NCBI GenBank assembly: GCA_014860005.1
Contig: JACZKP010000209.1
Coordinates: forward strand, 54,095 to 118,094
DNA from: Verrucomicrobiota bacterium
GTDB taxonomy: Bacteria; Verrucomicrobiota; Verrucomicrobiae; Limisphaerales; UBA11358
Reading direction: 5' to 3'
DNA: 64,000 bases
The notes under the pieces: model-generated
Database searches by the model: none
What the model was told of the DNA's origin: nothing
Seen by the model: only the letters and a program-made list of their open reading frames with translations
Position numbers and translations under genes: made by a program
In this document: in pieces, positions 8,519-17,713 of the stretch
Layout: each line of letters starts with the position of its first letter
How positions within the stretch are numbered: position 1 is the first letter of the stretch

Positions 8519-9823
8519 TCATTTGGTCAATGCTGGTGGCTCATCCGGGGCCGGTCGCCGGCCGAATCTCAAGGGCCAGCCATACAGAAAGAGACACAAC
8601 ACAGCCGACATCAAGGCCAGACCGGCCAGACAGTCGAAGCCGAGCCGGTAGCCGCCCAGGTCCAGAATCCGGCCGAACTGCTGGCCGGCCAGAATCGCGG
8701 CCAGATAACCCACGCCATCCACCAGGCCCGCCACGGTGGCAACATATTCCTTACCCCGGATTTCCACCGCCAATACGCCGGCGAGAAGACTGTAGGGGCC
8801 GTAGGCCAGGAAACCAATGGCGCCGACGCCTGCCGTTGCCAGCCACATGCTACGCGTCGCCAGCGCCGGCAGAAGAAAAATACATCCGGCGAGGGCTGTG
8901 AGAATGGCGAAAAGCAGCCAGGTGCGCGTCAGGGGGCCAATGCGGCCAAACACCCAACCCAGGAGCACAATGCCGACCGCGCCGAACGCATCGAACGGCG
9001 TCGAGAGAAAGGCAGCAATCCGGCTGGACATCTCGTCCCCGCCAGTTGTCTTGAAAAAGTCCACCGTCCAGGTGTTGAAGGTTTCGCGCAGCAACGTCAG
9101 CGTGAAACTCAGCGCGCAAACGATCCAAAAACGACGGATCAACAACAACTCCACAATATGGCGGAACTGGAATCCGTTGCGTTTATCTCCACTGGCCGAG
9201 GGTTTTGCCGCACCGGGTGCCGTGCCGCGCGGCAATACGAACCAGCACAACAGAAATATCGCCGCGAGCACAATGGAGGGGCCGCTCATGACCCAGCGCC
9301 AGTCGTTGCCGCTCCAATCCGCGATGACGCCCGCCAGCAAGGTGGCGCACACGCCGCCAAACACGAAGCCCAGCGAGAGCACGCCCATGCTCAACGCCAT
9401 CAACCGGCCCGGAAACCAATCGGGCACTTGTTTGACCATGCCGCCCCAACCTGCCGAGCCGGCCAGCCGGTTTAGACTGTAAATCAGCGTCAGCATTGGC
9501 AGCGTACTCACCAGGCCACCGAATGCGCCGAACACCGCCACCGCCAGCAGCGCCAGCAGAAAGGAAATCCGGCCCCCGATGCGGTCAATGAACGGGCCGA
9601 ATGCAAATTTCCCGATCATGTAAGCAATGGTGCTGTAGCTGGCCACCATCCCGATCTGCTCCTTGGTCAAACCAAACGCCTCGCGGATCAGCGGATTGGC
9701 GACGGCGAAGTTCTTTCGGCAAAGGTAAATCCCGATGTATCCCAGCACCAGGACGCCAAGCAGGACCCACGCGCGCGAGGGCTTCATCGAAGATTCGCTC
9801 TGCGCCGTCTCCTGATTGCTCAC
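8519..9823 (-). CDS. MFS transporter of the organophosphate:phosphate antiporter type
   Basis: A 434-residue, 12-helix protein. GYIGIYLCRKNFAVANPLI near the N-terminus and DRIGGRISF in the loop between helices 2 and 3 are like GlpT/UhpT (OPA family) antiporters. The GTG start at 9821-9823 overlaps the pbfA stop (GTGA); an ATG 12 codons further in is a possible alternative. Sandwiched between phnW and pbfA, it is a likely carrier for aminoethylphosphonate or its hydroxy derivative, perhaps in exchange for phosphate. The substrate is inferred from context. Confidence 0.88.
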   Translation of the reverse strand: MSNQETAQSESSMKPSRAWVLLGVLVLGYIGIYLCRKNFAVANPLIREAFGLTKEQIGMVASYSTIAYMIGKFAFGPFIDRIGGRISFLLALLAVAVFGAFGGLVSTLPMLTLIYSLNRLAGSAGWGGMVKQVPDWFPGRLMALSMGVLSLGFVFGGVCATLLAGVIADWSGNDWRWVMSGPSIVLAAIFLLCWFVLPRGTAPGAAKPSASGDKRNGFQFRHIVELLLIRRFWIVCALSFTLTLLRETFNTWTVDFFKTTGGDEMSSRIAAFLSTPFDAFGAVGIVLLGWVFGRIGPLTRTWLLFAILTALAGCIFLLPALATRSMWLATAGVGAIGFLAYGPYSLLAGVLAVEIRGKEYVATVAGLVDGVGYLAAILAGQQFGRILDLGGYRLGFDCLAGLALMSAVLCLFLYGWPLRFGRRPAPDEPPALTK

Positions 9824-11193
9824 ACGTTGCGGCCTTTCACTTCATGGAGGGCGGTTTCCAGTCTCGTCCACGCCTGGTCAAGTTCTTCTTCAGTGATGTT
9901 CAACGGCGGCGCGAACGTGAGCACGTTGCCTTTCGACACTTTGAAGTTCAAACCATGCCGGAGCGCGGCATACATGATTTGTTCCGCGAGATCGGAGGCT
10001 TCGCTCCGGTTGCCGGCGATCTCCACGCCGATCAACAAGCCCAGCCCGCGCACTTCGCGCACCAATGGCTGACCAACCAGCCGTCGCCGCAAGTCTGCCA
10101 CCGTCTTTTGCCCGATGACCGCCGCGCGTTCGACGAGCTTCTGTTCCGCGATGACTTCCAGCGTGGCCAGGCCGGCGGCACAAGCCGCCGGATTCTTCTC
10201 GTGCGTGTAATGACCAAGCGATCTTTCCGCCGCGATGTTCAGATGCTCGCGCACCACCACGCCAGCCAGCGGGAAAACGCCGCCGCCCAGTCCTTTGCCG
10301 AGCACGACAATGTCCGGGATGACGTCGAAATGCTCGAAGGCGTAAAACCGCCCGGTGCGGCCCAGGCCGATGGGAATTTCATCGAGCACGAGCAACGCGC
10401 CGTGTTTGTCGCACGCAGCACGGATGCGTTTCCAGTAATCCGGCGGCGGAATCACCGGCACGTTGCGCACCGTTTCCGCAATCACCGCTGCCACGTCGCC
10501 TTCGTGTTCCAGCATGTATTCCACGTAGTCGGCACAGGCAAGACTGCACGACGCCCCGCACCGAAAAGGACAATGCGTAGGATCGGGCGGCGGCGCGTGT
10601 TCACAACCCGGCAACAGCGGACCGGCGTTGTGGCGGAAGCCATATTCCCCACCAATGGAAATGGCATCCAATGACGCGCCGTGAAAGGCATCCCACATCG
10701 AAATGGTTTTGAATCTACCCGTGGCGGCGCGCACCAGTTTGAGCGCGATGCCAATTGCCGACGAACCGCCGGGCGCGAACAACACGCGACGGAGATCACC
10801 CGGAGAACAACTGACCAGCTTTTCCGCCAGATGAATGGCCGGTTCGTTCGTATAGCGCCGCGTGCAAAACGGCAGCTTGTCGAGCTGTTCCTTGACGGCG
10901 GCAATGACGCGCGGATGGCCGAACCCAATCTGATGAACATTGTTGCCATGAAAATCGAGATAGCGCCGCCCTTCGACATCCTCGATCCACGCGCCCTTGG
11001 CGGAACGCAACGCGTTCAGGCAGGGCGTGGACATGGCTTGATGCAGGAAATGGCGCGCGTCCTCCGCGAGCATTTCGTGCGTTGCCGGGCTCAAATGCTT
11101 TTCCTGCCAAGCCTGGCGATGCGGAGAAAGGTTGATGTCGCCTTCGACGCGCAGGCCTTCGAGATTGGTCATTTTGCTTGGATCGGTTTGCAT
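9820..11193 (-). CDS. pbfA: class III PLP enzyme, (R)-1-hydroxy-2-aminoethylphosphonate ammonia-lyase
   Basis: A 457-residue fold-type I class III PLP protein with LVLDEIPIGLGRTG (D271) and the lysine in VVLGKGLGGGVFP (K300). It carries the cysteine cluster CPFRCGASCSLAC (positions 208-220), which I know from PbfA-type proteins. PbfA eliminates ammonia from (R)-1-hydroxy-2-aminoethylphosphonate to form phosphonoacetaldehyde, so it widens the substrate range of the PhnW pathway. The lineage of related class III transaminases is wide, but the co-location with phnW makes PbfA the best call. Confidence 0.85.
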   Translation of the reverse strand: MQTDPSKMTNLEGLRVEGDINLSPHRQAWQEKHLSPATHEMLAEDARHFLHQAMSTPCLNALRSAKGAWIEDVEGRRYLDFHGNNVHQIGFGHPRVIAAVKEQLDKLPFCTRRYTNEPAIHLAEKLVSCSPGDLRRVLFAPGGSSAIGIALKLVRAATGRFKTISMWDAFHGASLDAISIGGEYGFRHNAGPLLPGCEHAPPPDPTHCPFRCGASCSLACADYVEYMLEHEGDVAAVIAETVRNVPVIPPPDYWKRIRAACDKHGALLVLDEIPIGLGRTGRFYAFEHFDVIPDIVVLGKGLGGGVFPLAGVVVREHLNIAAERSLGHYTHEKNPAACAAGLATLEVIAEQKLVERAAVIGQKTVADLRRRLVGQPLVREVRGLGLLIGVEIAGNRSEASDLAEQIMYAALRHGLNFKVSKGNVLTFAPPLNITEEELDQAWTRLETALHEVKGRNV

Positions 11194-11560
11194 GATGTCG
11201 CTTCAGTTATTGCCGCTGGCGTAAGCTTCACACGCCAGACGCGCGGTCCATTCGCCCGGCAACGCAGCCGCCGACGTGAGGAGGCGGACGCCGCGAAGCA
11301 CCATGGAAAGTCGCTTCCTGATTTCGGCGGCCAGCATGGCGCGCAGTTTCATGCCGGGTGTGCGATGGGCGGGTTAAACTTCATTCGTGGTTCAACACCG
11401 CGCCGTCTTGCGAGATTCAATGGCATCAAATGGCCGCTCCTCCAAGTGGCGGGAGTTGGACTGGATGATCCGCTTGTGCATTGCGGCAAAGCAGTAATGA
11501 TGACCGTGCGCCGCGTCAACCACGAACGGTAGGATTTCCAAGAGCGGCAACCCGCATTTC
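11194..11560. other. intergenic region with one palindromic repeat
   Basis: No convincing gene. On the minus strand a 49-codon open frame (start near 11353, stop near 11204) ends just upstream of pbfA, but its middle is the repeat at 11264-11290 and it has no recognisable domain. The promoter of the phnW-pbfA operon should lie here. No clear terminator was seen. Confidence 0.5.
11264..11290. repeat. short interspersed repeat, GCCGCCGACGTGAGGAGGCGG type
   Basis: The sequence GCAGCCGCCGACGTGAGGAG continuing into GCGGACG is found again, nearly identical, as an inverted pair at 24941-24966 and 24986-25010. It is a REP-like dispersed element. Here it lies upstream of pbfA. Confidence 0.7.
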
Positions 11561-13276
11561 CTATTCTCCGAGCGCCTCGATCAGTGGGCGTGGGGCGGGC
11601 TGCCAGCCCGTCGGCGTCCAGAACTCCGCGCGCCCTTGCGGATTCAAGCGCGCGGGAACGCCGACGGAGCGCAGTGCCGCCACGTAAATCCGCTCAAAAC
11701 CCTTTGCGTTCGTAATCTGCCGCCGCCACACGGTTTCGACTTCCACCGGGAGACTCTCTCCTTCAGTAATGCTCACCCGTTCGCGCAGATGACGGACGAC
11801 GATGCCCGCCGCGCTGGCCAAATCCGTCTCCCTGCGGATGCGAGGATACAGGCTTTCCCACAAAGGGCGACGCCAGTCCAGTTCCTTGTCTTCCTCCGAA
11901 CTGACCCACGGTGACAACACGAAGTTGCGGTAAAGGTCATCCTCAAGTTCCCAGTTCACGAGTCGGCGATTGTAACCGGCCAGTTCAACGTGGGTCAGCA
12001 GGCTCTGCAATCGTTTATCCGGCCACACTGATTCGGTCGCGAGGGAATCGAAATCCGCCTGCTGGCCCGGCTGGATCAAATATTTGCGGGCGATGGTCAG
12101 CGTCTTGTCCGTAATCGTGAGCCGGGGCGGAATGAGATGCAACGCCGTCCAGGCGATTGCCAGAATCGCCAGAACGGCCGCGACCCACCATAAGCCGATT
12201 CGGAGTGGCGTGCGCTTGGGGGCGCCAGCGAACATCATTCTTCGAGCCGTCGTTGCGACTGGCTTCTCTCCGCTGGACAGGGCGGAAGCAGAATGCGGGA
12301 CACCAGTGTTCACGATCCGCCGGAGGCGGTTTCTTCCGAAAAGCCACAGCCCCGACCAGAACAACGCCGGCAGCCAGTAAAACAATAATGGCTTGGCGCC
12401 GGCTTGCCACGCCGCGACGGAGCGATATTCAGAAAGCGCCGGCGCACCCCGTAGCTCGGTGAGGCAATGTTCACCAATGGCCCGAAAGATGATTCCGCGA
12501 TCCGCCATGGGCGTGTGCGTCTGGCCCGGAAGAACGCTCACGCTCACGGAAACGCCGTTGGTCCGCAGGCACGCCGCCGTGCGCCCGGCATCTGCAAGCG
12601 GGAAGACATTGTCCTGATCGCCGTGGAGGATGAGAACACGGGGAAATTCCCCGGAGGCTGAAGCCAGGAGGCCGGAACCAGATTCTCTCTGCCCGTGAAA
12701 AGAAGGCCGGGTTGAGAATGCGCGGTCGAATGATTCAAGTTCCGGCACCCAACCGCCGGCAAGGCGCACCAACAGTTCCGGCCGCCATTCCGTCTGCATT
12801 AGCTGAAAGCTCAACTGCCGTTGGGCGCCCAAACTGAACCCCACCCACGCCATCACATTCGTCTCGGCCCACTTTTGCCGCATCACATACTGATGCAGCG
12901 CGATGAATTGCGCGTGAAAGGCAGCCATGTTGGTCTGGTCGTACTCCAACCCCACCACGGCCAGTCCCATTTCCGCCATCTGTCGCAGTTCATTCCCGCT
13001 GCGGCGCAAGCTCCCACCGGCACCATGCAAATACATGACGACTGGCAGTGGTTTCCCGGCGCTTTTTGGCAGCACGGCGACCCCCTCCGTTTTCCCGTGA
13101 GCCGGCGTTTTCACCGTGAACCAAATCCGGTCGAACGGATCGCGCGCCTGGGCCCAAGCCAGCGAACCTCCGAAACCCAGCGCCGCCAACAGCGTTAAAG
13201 CCCAAGCGGGATGCGCGATGAGCAAACGCAACCATAACGAGCCAACCTCCGCAATTGCCCTGGGGTTGACCGTCAT
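11561..13276 (-). CDS. alpha/beta hydrolase fused to a transglutaminase-like tail, membrane-anchored
   Basis: A 571-residue protein. After an N-terminal hydrophobic segment (WALTLLAALGFGGSLAWA) comes a dienelactone-hydrolase-like domain: VVMYLHGAGGS oxyanion region, nucleophile elbow WVGFSLGAQ, acid in HGDQDNVFPL and histidine in PGQTHTPM. Two further transmembrane stretches (near residues 297-315 and 362-383) lead to a C-terminal region whose end, ERIYVAALRSVGVPARLNPQGRAEFW in pieces, resembles the core of transglutaminase-like proteins. The usual catalytic Cys-His-Asp of that fold is not evident, so the tail may be non-catalytic. It is coupled to the four-helix protein upstream by an ATGA overlap. 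Confidence 0.75.
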   Translation of the reverse strand: MTVNPRAIAEVGSLWLRLLIAHPAWALTLLAALGFGGSLAWAQARDPFDRIWFTVKTPAHGKTEGVAVLPKSAGKPLPVVMYLHGAGGSLRRSGNELRQMAEMGLAVVGLEYDQTNMAAFHAQFIALHQYVMRQKWAETNVMAWVGFSLGAQRQLSFQLMQTEWRPELLVRLAGGWVPELESFDRAFSTRPSFHGQRESGSGLLASASGEFPRVLILHGDQDNVFPLADAGRTAACLRTNGVSVSVSVLPGQTHTPMADRGIIFRAIGEHCLTELRGAPALSEYRSVAAWQAGAKPLLFYWLPALFWSGLWLFGRNRLRRIVNTGVPHSASALSSGEKPVATTARRMMFAGAPKRTPLRIGLWWVAAVLAILAIAWTALHLIPPRLTITDKTLTIARKYLIQPGQQADFDSLATESVWPDKRLQSLLTHVELAGYNRRLVNWELEDDLYRNFVLSPWVSSEEDKELDWRRPLWESLYPRIRRETDLASAAGIVVRHLRERVSITEGESLPVEVETVWRRQITNAKGFERIYVAALRSVGVPARLNPQGRAEFWTPTGWQPAPRPLIEALGE

Positions 13277-13746
13277 TTGGCCTTCGCGTTCGGTTCATCG
13301 GTTGCCTTGGACGGCCTCGGTGCGGAGACTGCCAGCCAGGAAACAATGCCTCCGATGAGCAAATACCCACTCGTCACGATCAGCCAACCATCGGCGGTGC
13401 CGGTCGGAACTCCGAAGACGTCGGCCAAGGGTCCCAAATAGCCCTTGAAACCATTGCTCAACCCCAAGGCGGACGCACCGATCCGAGCAGCGAGCAAACT
13501 GGTCGCAAACAGGGAAACCAGCGCTATCGGCAGCTTGGATTTTCGCGCCAAGAGGCAAATCAGACCTATGGCCAGCCCGGTTCCGCCCACGACCCAGAAG
13601 AGTCGGGAAACGGGCACGCGGAGGATGGGGACATTGGTCGGCGACCAATCGGCGGGACTCGTCGCATTGACGAGGAACAACGCCGTGGCCAGAAACAGAA
13701 AGATGGCCCCGGCGGAGTAGATGAATCCACGCACCAATCTCGGCAT
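13273..13746 (-). CDS. four-helix membrane protein, MauE-like without cysteines
   Basis: A 157-residue protein with four predicted transmembrane helices. The helix order and the loop GYLGPLADVFGV between helices 3 and 4 line up with the loop CPCLGTLTQALHL and CGCLGNLTDALHL of the two MauE-like proteins further along, but both cysteines are missing. I place the start at the ATG 13744-13746; a GTG 15 codons upstream lies inside an inverted repeat and is less likely. It precedes the hydrolase/transglutaminase gene with an ATGA overlap. It may be a structural relative without redox function. Confidence 0.65.
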   Translation of the reverse strand: MPRLVRGFIYSAGAIFLFLATALFLVNATSPADWSPTNVPILRVPVSRLFWVVGGTGLAIGLICLLARKSKLPIALVSLFATSLLAARIGASALGLSNGFKGYLGPLADVFGVPTGTADGWLIVTSGYLLIGGIVSWLAVSAPRPSKATDEPNAKAK

Positions 13747-13765
13747 AACTTCAAGGCTCAACGGC

Positions 13766-13850
13766 AGTGTCCTAATTCGATTGTAGGGCACGACGTAAGG
13801 AGTGCGTTCCCAAACGACTCGTTACCTTCTCGCCTGCAAATTAGGACACT
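13766..13850. repeat. perfect 12-bp inverted repeat, AGTGTCCTAATT
   Basis: AGTGTCCTAATT at 13766-13777 is mirrored by AATTAGGACACT at 13839-13850, with a 61-bp spacer. It sits just upstream of the four-helix gene, between it and the end of the propeller-hydrolase gene. It could be the ends of a very small mobile element or a DNA-binding site. The spacing is too wide for a simple terminator. Confidence 0.6.
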
Positions 13851-13881
13851 TCCGATTCAACGCTCAACTTGACACGGTCCC

Positions 13882-15648
13882 TCACGGCCTGCCCAGGAAG
13901 GCCGCCAACTGATGCAGCCTTTCCTTCTCAATGGAGAGCAGACGGCAATTGTGGCCGACACCCGGGCGGATGAAAAGGGTTACGTTCACTCCCGCCCGCG
14001 CCGCCGCATCCCGAAAGTCCTTGGCCGTGCGGTTGTTCTCCCCGGAGTATTTGTCCAACTCGCCGATGTCCATGAGAATTCTCGACGCCTTCAAGCGAGT
14101 GGGGTCCGGCAGGGAATTCGGGCTGTAATACAAGGCGCCCCGCCACAATTCCGGCCTTCGCGCCAGAAGCTGGTTGATCGGCACCGCTCCCACGCTGATG
14201 CCCAGCGCGTACACGCGGTTCGTGTCAATGCTGAACTGGTTGACGAGTGCCTCGTAAACTGAAAGCGCTTCATCCGCCCATTCGTTGACCGCGCTGTTGC
14301 GCCGGTCAACAATCACGAAGTAGTAGCCGCAATTGGCAATCGTCTGGGCGTAGCGGTCCCAATTGTAGGCCTGTTCCAGTTTGCCCATGACGCCAAAGAC
14401 CAGGGGCGCTTGCTGGCCAGGCTTAACGTGTGACGGCGCCAACAAATAATAGGTCAGGTGTTTGCCTGATGCATTGGTGATGAAGTTCTGGAGCGGCGGC
14501 TGGCTGGTGGCATGGCGAAACGGGCGCTCCTGGTTGGAAACAATGCAATCCAGCGCGCCGGAATTCAGGTCCAACTTCCAGATACCCGTCGGTTCGTTCG
14601 TCAAGGCACTGATGACAAAGAGTTGCTCCTGGCTCACCGCGAAACTTTTGATCTCGCTCCGCCACGGCAGGCTGACCGGAGGCTGCGATCTTTCGACCTT
14701 GACGACCGGTGTGTTGAGACTGAAATCGCTTTCGTTGAGATAAGCGTAGCCGCGGCCACCGTTGATCAGCCGCGCCTGCGTGGGATGCGACCCCTCGCCG
14801 CCAATGCTTTCCTGGTTCGTGAGCGTGTTCAGGCTGCCCGGCGTCCCGGGGAACAACTCCGCCAGAAAGTCGTTTTCCTGATCCCGGCCATGCACCAGGA
14901 ACTGGCGGGCTTCCCGAGAATAGTGATACTCCACCAATTCACCCTCACCGGCTTGCCAGACTTTGGCGGGCGCCGAATCCCTCCCCGCGCTCCAAATCGC
15001 GTCACCTTGCTGCCAGAGCAAGGTATCCGCTGAAAACGCCTGGAGCGATTCCATGGGCGGGTTCGTGGCGGCGGCGCTGCCCGCCGGCGCCGCGGAAGCC
15101 GTGAAGACTCGCGGTCCAGTCCATTGCCCGGCGGATTGAACAAACTCCAGCAGACGTTCGCCATCCGTGCAGACCAACGTCTGCGGCGACAGCCACGCGC
15201 ATGAGGTAACGGGCGTATCCGCCTCATAAACCACTGTGCGCTTTCCCGATTCCACGTCGCAGATTACGATCCGCCTCTGCCGGCCCCGGCTGTAGGCAAA
15301 GTGTTGATCGTCCGGCGACCAACCGAAGGTGCGGAGTTGTTCATAAACCACGCCCTCCCGCCAGGTATCCGTCAGCAACACATCGAGCAACTTGCGCTTC
15401 CCGTGGGCAGTCTCCTGCACATAGATGCCCCACGCATCATTCGTCCGGTACTGGATGAACACCAGCTTGGTGCCGGCATGGTTGGGGAGCGGGCGGCCCG
15501 CGAAGACGAGGATGGACCCCAGTTCTTCCACCATGTGATACACCGCGACAGAGTGTTGTGGTAGGGAGCAGTGCCAAAAGATCGCTACCAAAGGCGTGAT
15601 GATCGCCAGGGTTAGCGCTGCCCATTTGGAATTCACGTTGCCTGACAT
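13882..15648 (-). CDS. membrane-anchored WD40-like propeller with S9-type hydrolase domain
   Basis: A 588-residue protein. Residues 1-30 form an anchor (ALTLAIITPLVAIFW), then a TolB/WD40-like beta-propeller (FGWSPDDQHFAYSRGRQRRI is typical of its blades), then an alpha/beta hydrolase resembling prolyl oligopeptidases. The serine elbow is LGISVGAVPIN, the acid is likely in DIGELDKYSGENN and the histidine in PGVGHNCRLL. The start at 15646-15648 was chosen because everything upstream in frame is antisense to the preceding gene. The first third of this gene is duplicated at 17739-18233. It may be a peptidase or esterase acting outside the membrane on products of the neighbouring genes; that is inference. 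Confidence 0.8.
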   Translation of the reverse strand: MSGNVNSKWAALTLAIITPLVAIFWHCSLPQHSVAVYHMVEELGSILVFAGRPLPNHAGTKLVFIQYRTNDAWGIYVQETAHGKRKLLDVLLTDTWREGVVYEQLRTFGWSPDDQHFAYSRGRQRRIVICDVESGKRTVVYEADTPVTSCAWLSPQTLVCTDGERLLEFVQSAGQWTGPRVFTASAAPAGSAAATNPPMESLQAFSADTLLWQQGDAIWSAGRDSAPAKVWQAGEGELVEYHYSREARQFLVHGRDQENDFLAELFPGTPGSLNTLTNQESIGGEGSHPTQARLINGGRGYAYLNESDFSLNTPVVKVERSQPPVSLPWRSEIKSFAVSQEQLFVISALTNEPTGIWKLDLNSGALDCIVSNQERPFRHATSQPPLQNFITNASGKHLTYYLLAPSHVKPGQQAPLVFGVMGKLEQAYNWDRYAQTIANCGYYFVIVDRRNSAVNEWADEALSVYEALVNQFSIDTNRVYALGISVGAVPINQLLARRPELWRGALYYSPNSLPDPTRLKASRILMDIGELDKYSGENNRTAKDFRDAAARAGVNVTLFIRPGVGHNCRLLSIEKERLHQLAAFLGRP

Positions 15649-15713
15649 GATCGCGCTCACGTCCAGTGGCAGTCCATGCCTGCCGTAACGGCTGGCGGAG
15701 CCAAGCCAGTAAT

Positions 15714-16742
15714 TCACCCCTTTCTCGAAACGAATCTCTTCGCAACTACTATCAAAGCGACCACTGTCATGAACATGACCACCAGCAGGACAATTCTTGC
15801 GGTTCTGGTTGCAGTTTTGACTTTGACTAACTCCGGAGCCGTTTTTGTCAACTTTCGCTGGTCCGAATCCCAAACCACAGCAGCCGCGTTTTCGTCGAGC
15901 TTGAACACCGAATCTGCTATCTGGTCTGGAATGTGTGCCGATACTAAAGTCACCGTTCCTGTTGAAAGCACCGTCGGGGGAGAAGTCGGAGGATAGGAAC
16001 ACATCGTCCATTCTACCCTGCTTGGAAACTGATATGCCCCCAGGTTAGTGTACTCGAGGAACCGATGAACGACTTCATACTTACTTCCAGGAGCAATAAA
16101 CTTAATGGTCCTTGGCGTGAACGAACCGCCATCCTCGTCCATGGCAATTGTCCATGTCGTCGGCTGCTTCCCAAGTGGGAGACCTGGCATCTGGAGCTCG
16201 AGCAAGCCATCCGCTTTTTGCCCTCTTGCGAGAGTCACTCCATTCGCAAATCCCTCGGAAGTGAGATCTGTGAAACGCAGCACGCACTTCCTACAGTCAT
16301 CGGAAAGCTTTGTTAAAAACATGAACGGCGCAATGATCGGGTTATGAGGGGTCTCACTATTAGAGCCCGGCTCTTTTCGGCTGCTCGTTACCATGGAGCC
16401 CTTGGATGAGTATTCGGCATACGATTTGCCGTCGTAGGCCGCTTCCGTTAGCTGCGTTATGTTTGTACTCGTCCCTGATATTAGCTTGCAGGTTGCGCGA
16501 AACTTGGGTCCCGAGGCTATAAAGGAATAGTGCATCGTGCGGGAAAAGTCTTGAAGGTTTACCGCCTTCAAATCCAACTCCTTTATCCATAGAGTGTCAC
16601 GCCAATGGACTTCCACATTCGAAAGGGATTTCGCGTTTCTCAGCGAGTTTTCAAACCTAGCTTGTGCATCTTGATCCGCCGAACTCGCCAGTGGCAGGCA
16701 AGCGAAGGCAGCCAAGACCAACGGAATCAGTCGTTCTCTCAT
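15714..16742 (-). CDS. signal-peptide and C-terminal-anchor protein, copy 1 of a local family
   Basis: A 342-residue protein with a signal peptide (LIPLVLAAFACLPLASSA), an extracytoplasmic body and one C-terminal helix (ARIVLLVVMFMTVVALIVVA) with a basic tail (KRFVSRKG). Three other proteins here (18752-19975, 21310-22524, 26487-27590) have the same plan and similar size. This copy is the most diverged. It has a CxxC pair (DDCRKCV). No domain is recognised; the body has mostly beta-type patterns. It follows a cysteine-rich peptide gene and precedes the propeller-hydrolase. Confidence 0.8.
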   Translation of the reverse strand: MRERLIPLVLAAFACLPLASSADQDAQARFENSLRNAKSLSNVEVHWRDTLWIKELDLKAVNLQDFSRTMHYSFIASGPKFRATCKLISGTSTNITQLTEAAYDGKSYAEYSSKGSMVTSSRKEPGSNSETPHNPIIAPFMFLTKLSDDCRKCVLRFTDLTSEGFANGVTLARGQKADGLLELQMPGLPLGKQPTTWTIAMDEDGGSFTPRTIKFIAPGSKYEVVHRFLEYTNLGAYQFPSRVEWTMCSYPPTSPPTVLSTGTVTLVSAHIPDQIADSVFKLDENAAAVVWDSDQRKLTKTAPELVKVKTATRTARIVLLVVMFMTVVALIVVAKRFVSRKG

Positions 16743-16803
16743 GGATGGGCGGAGGCAAAGCAGCCAGATTCATTTCGCTCTAGCTGCCCAAGTTGAAGAG
16801 GTG

Positions 16804-17085
16804 TTATGTACACGTCGTCGCAATCCCAGTGCCGCAATCAACATTCGTTGGCGTATTATTGAACCATACTTTCCCACAATTAAGATAACTGCTTGCCAAC
16901 CAGTAGGCATCTTCGCCAGATGTCGATCCTGCTTGCGGAGCGAAGCCAAGACAGAATGCCATGTCGGTAATAATGTAGGTGCAACTGGTCTCAGAAACAC
17001 AATCATCTGCAGCGTAGAGGAATGGCACAGCGACGCCCATCGCTAAAAACAGGAGTAATTGCAGTTTGGTCATTAACGTCTTCAT
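16804..17085 (-). CDS. small secreted cysteine-rich peptide, type 1
   Basis: A 93-residue precursor. The first 25 residues are a signal peptide ending AVPFLYAAD; the mature part of about 68 residues has six cysteines (DDCVSETSC, AFCLGF, LNCGKV, VDCGTG, TTCT). The even count and the export signal fit a disulfide-bonded peptide. It lies directly after a MauE-like gene and before a signal/anchor protein. It shares no obvious sequence with the other two cysteine-rich peptides apart from this design. Confidence 0.75.
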   Translation of the reverse strand: MKTLMTKLQLLLFLAMGVAVPFLYAADDCVSETSCTYIITDMAFCLGFAPQAGSTSGEDAYWLASSYLNCGKVWFNNTPTNVDCGTGIATTCT

Positions 17086-17137
17086 TCTTTGCCTTTTTGT
17101 TTTGGTTTTGTTCTGGTTCTGGGAGGTCTGGCTTCTT

Positions 17138-17713
17138 CTAACCGTGCTGGTCAGAGTAGCCAGAAATTACTGTCAACGTGCTCGCACTGGAAGCAGACTT
17201 GCGCTGTCTTTCATGTCCACGCCAAGTGCAGGCAAGAAACCAAAAGCTTCCCAACATCAGATAGACCAGCATTAACAGCGTCAGGAGGTCCGCGTGCCGA
17301 GCGGAGAGATGAAGTGCCTGAGTCAGTGTGCCTAAGCAGGGACAATATCCTGGCCAGTCACTAATCCACAAGCCCACGCGGTAGCTCAGGAAGTTGATCG
17401 AGAGCGCGGCGATCAGGCCCAAGGCGAGTTTCTGGGTGGTCCGACCTAAACAAAGAATAGCGACTGCAAACTCGACCACGCCCACCGACATCAGAAGGTG
17501 ATTGAAATGGATCCCGAGAATTGGGTCTGGTCTCGCTAAGACGGCACTGTTGCCAAGGGCGCTTACGATCTTGGCCACTCCTGTAACAAGTAACAGCACT
17601 CCTGCTGAAAGAGCGAAAAGCCTCAACCTTCTTCCACTCTGGCGCGTTACGTGAGTCACGCCATAGAGCAAGCCACAAAGCCGAACCAGCTTGGAAGCAA
17701 AATCTCCTACCAT
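17138..17713 (-). CDS. MauE/DoxX-like redox membrane protein
   Basis: A 191-residue protein with about four helices and the loop GYCPCLGTLTQALHLS between helices 3 and 4. MauE-type proteins are known from methylamine dehydrogenase maturation and are thought to help form disulfides; the CxC pair is their hallmark. The ATG overlaps the proximal copy of the repeated box upstream. The very close homologue at 22603-23133 shares FLSYRVGLW / FLVYRVGLW and the whole loop. Together with secreted cysteine-rich peptides next to it, a role in oxidising them is plausible. Confidence 0.82.
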   Translation of the reverse strand: MVGDFASKLVRLCGLLYGVTHVTRQSGRRLRLFALSAGVLLLVTGVAKIVSALGNSAVLARPDPILGIHFNHLLMSVGVVEFAVAILCLGRTTQKLALGLIAALSINFLSYRVGLWISDWPGYCPCLGTLTQALHLSARHADLLTLLMLVYLMLGSFWFLACTWRGHERQRKSASSASTLTVISGYSDQHG

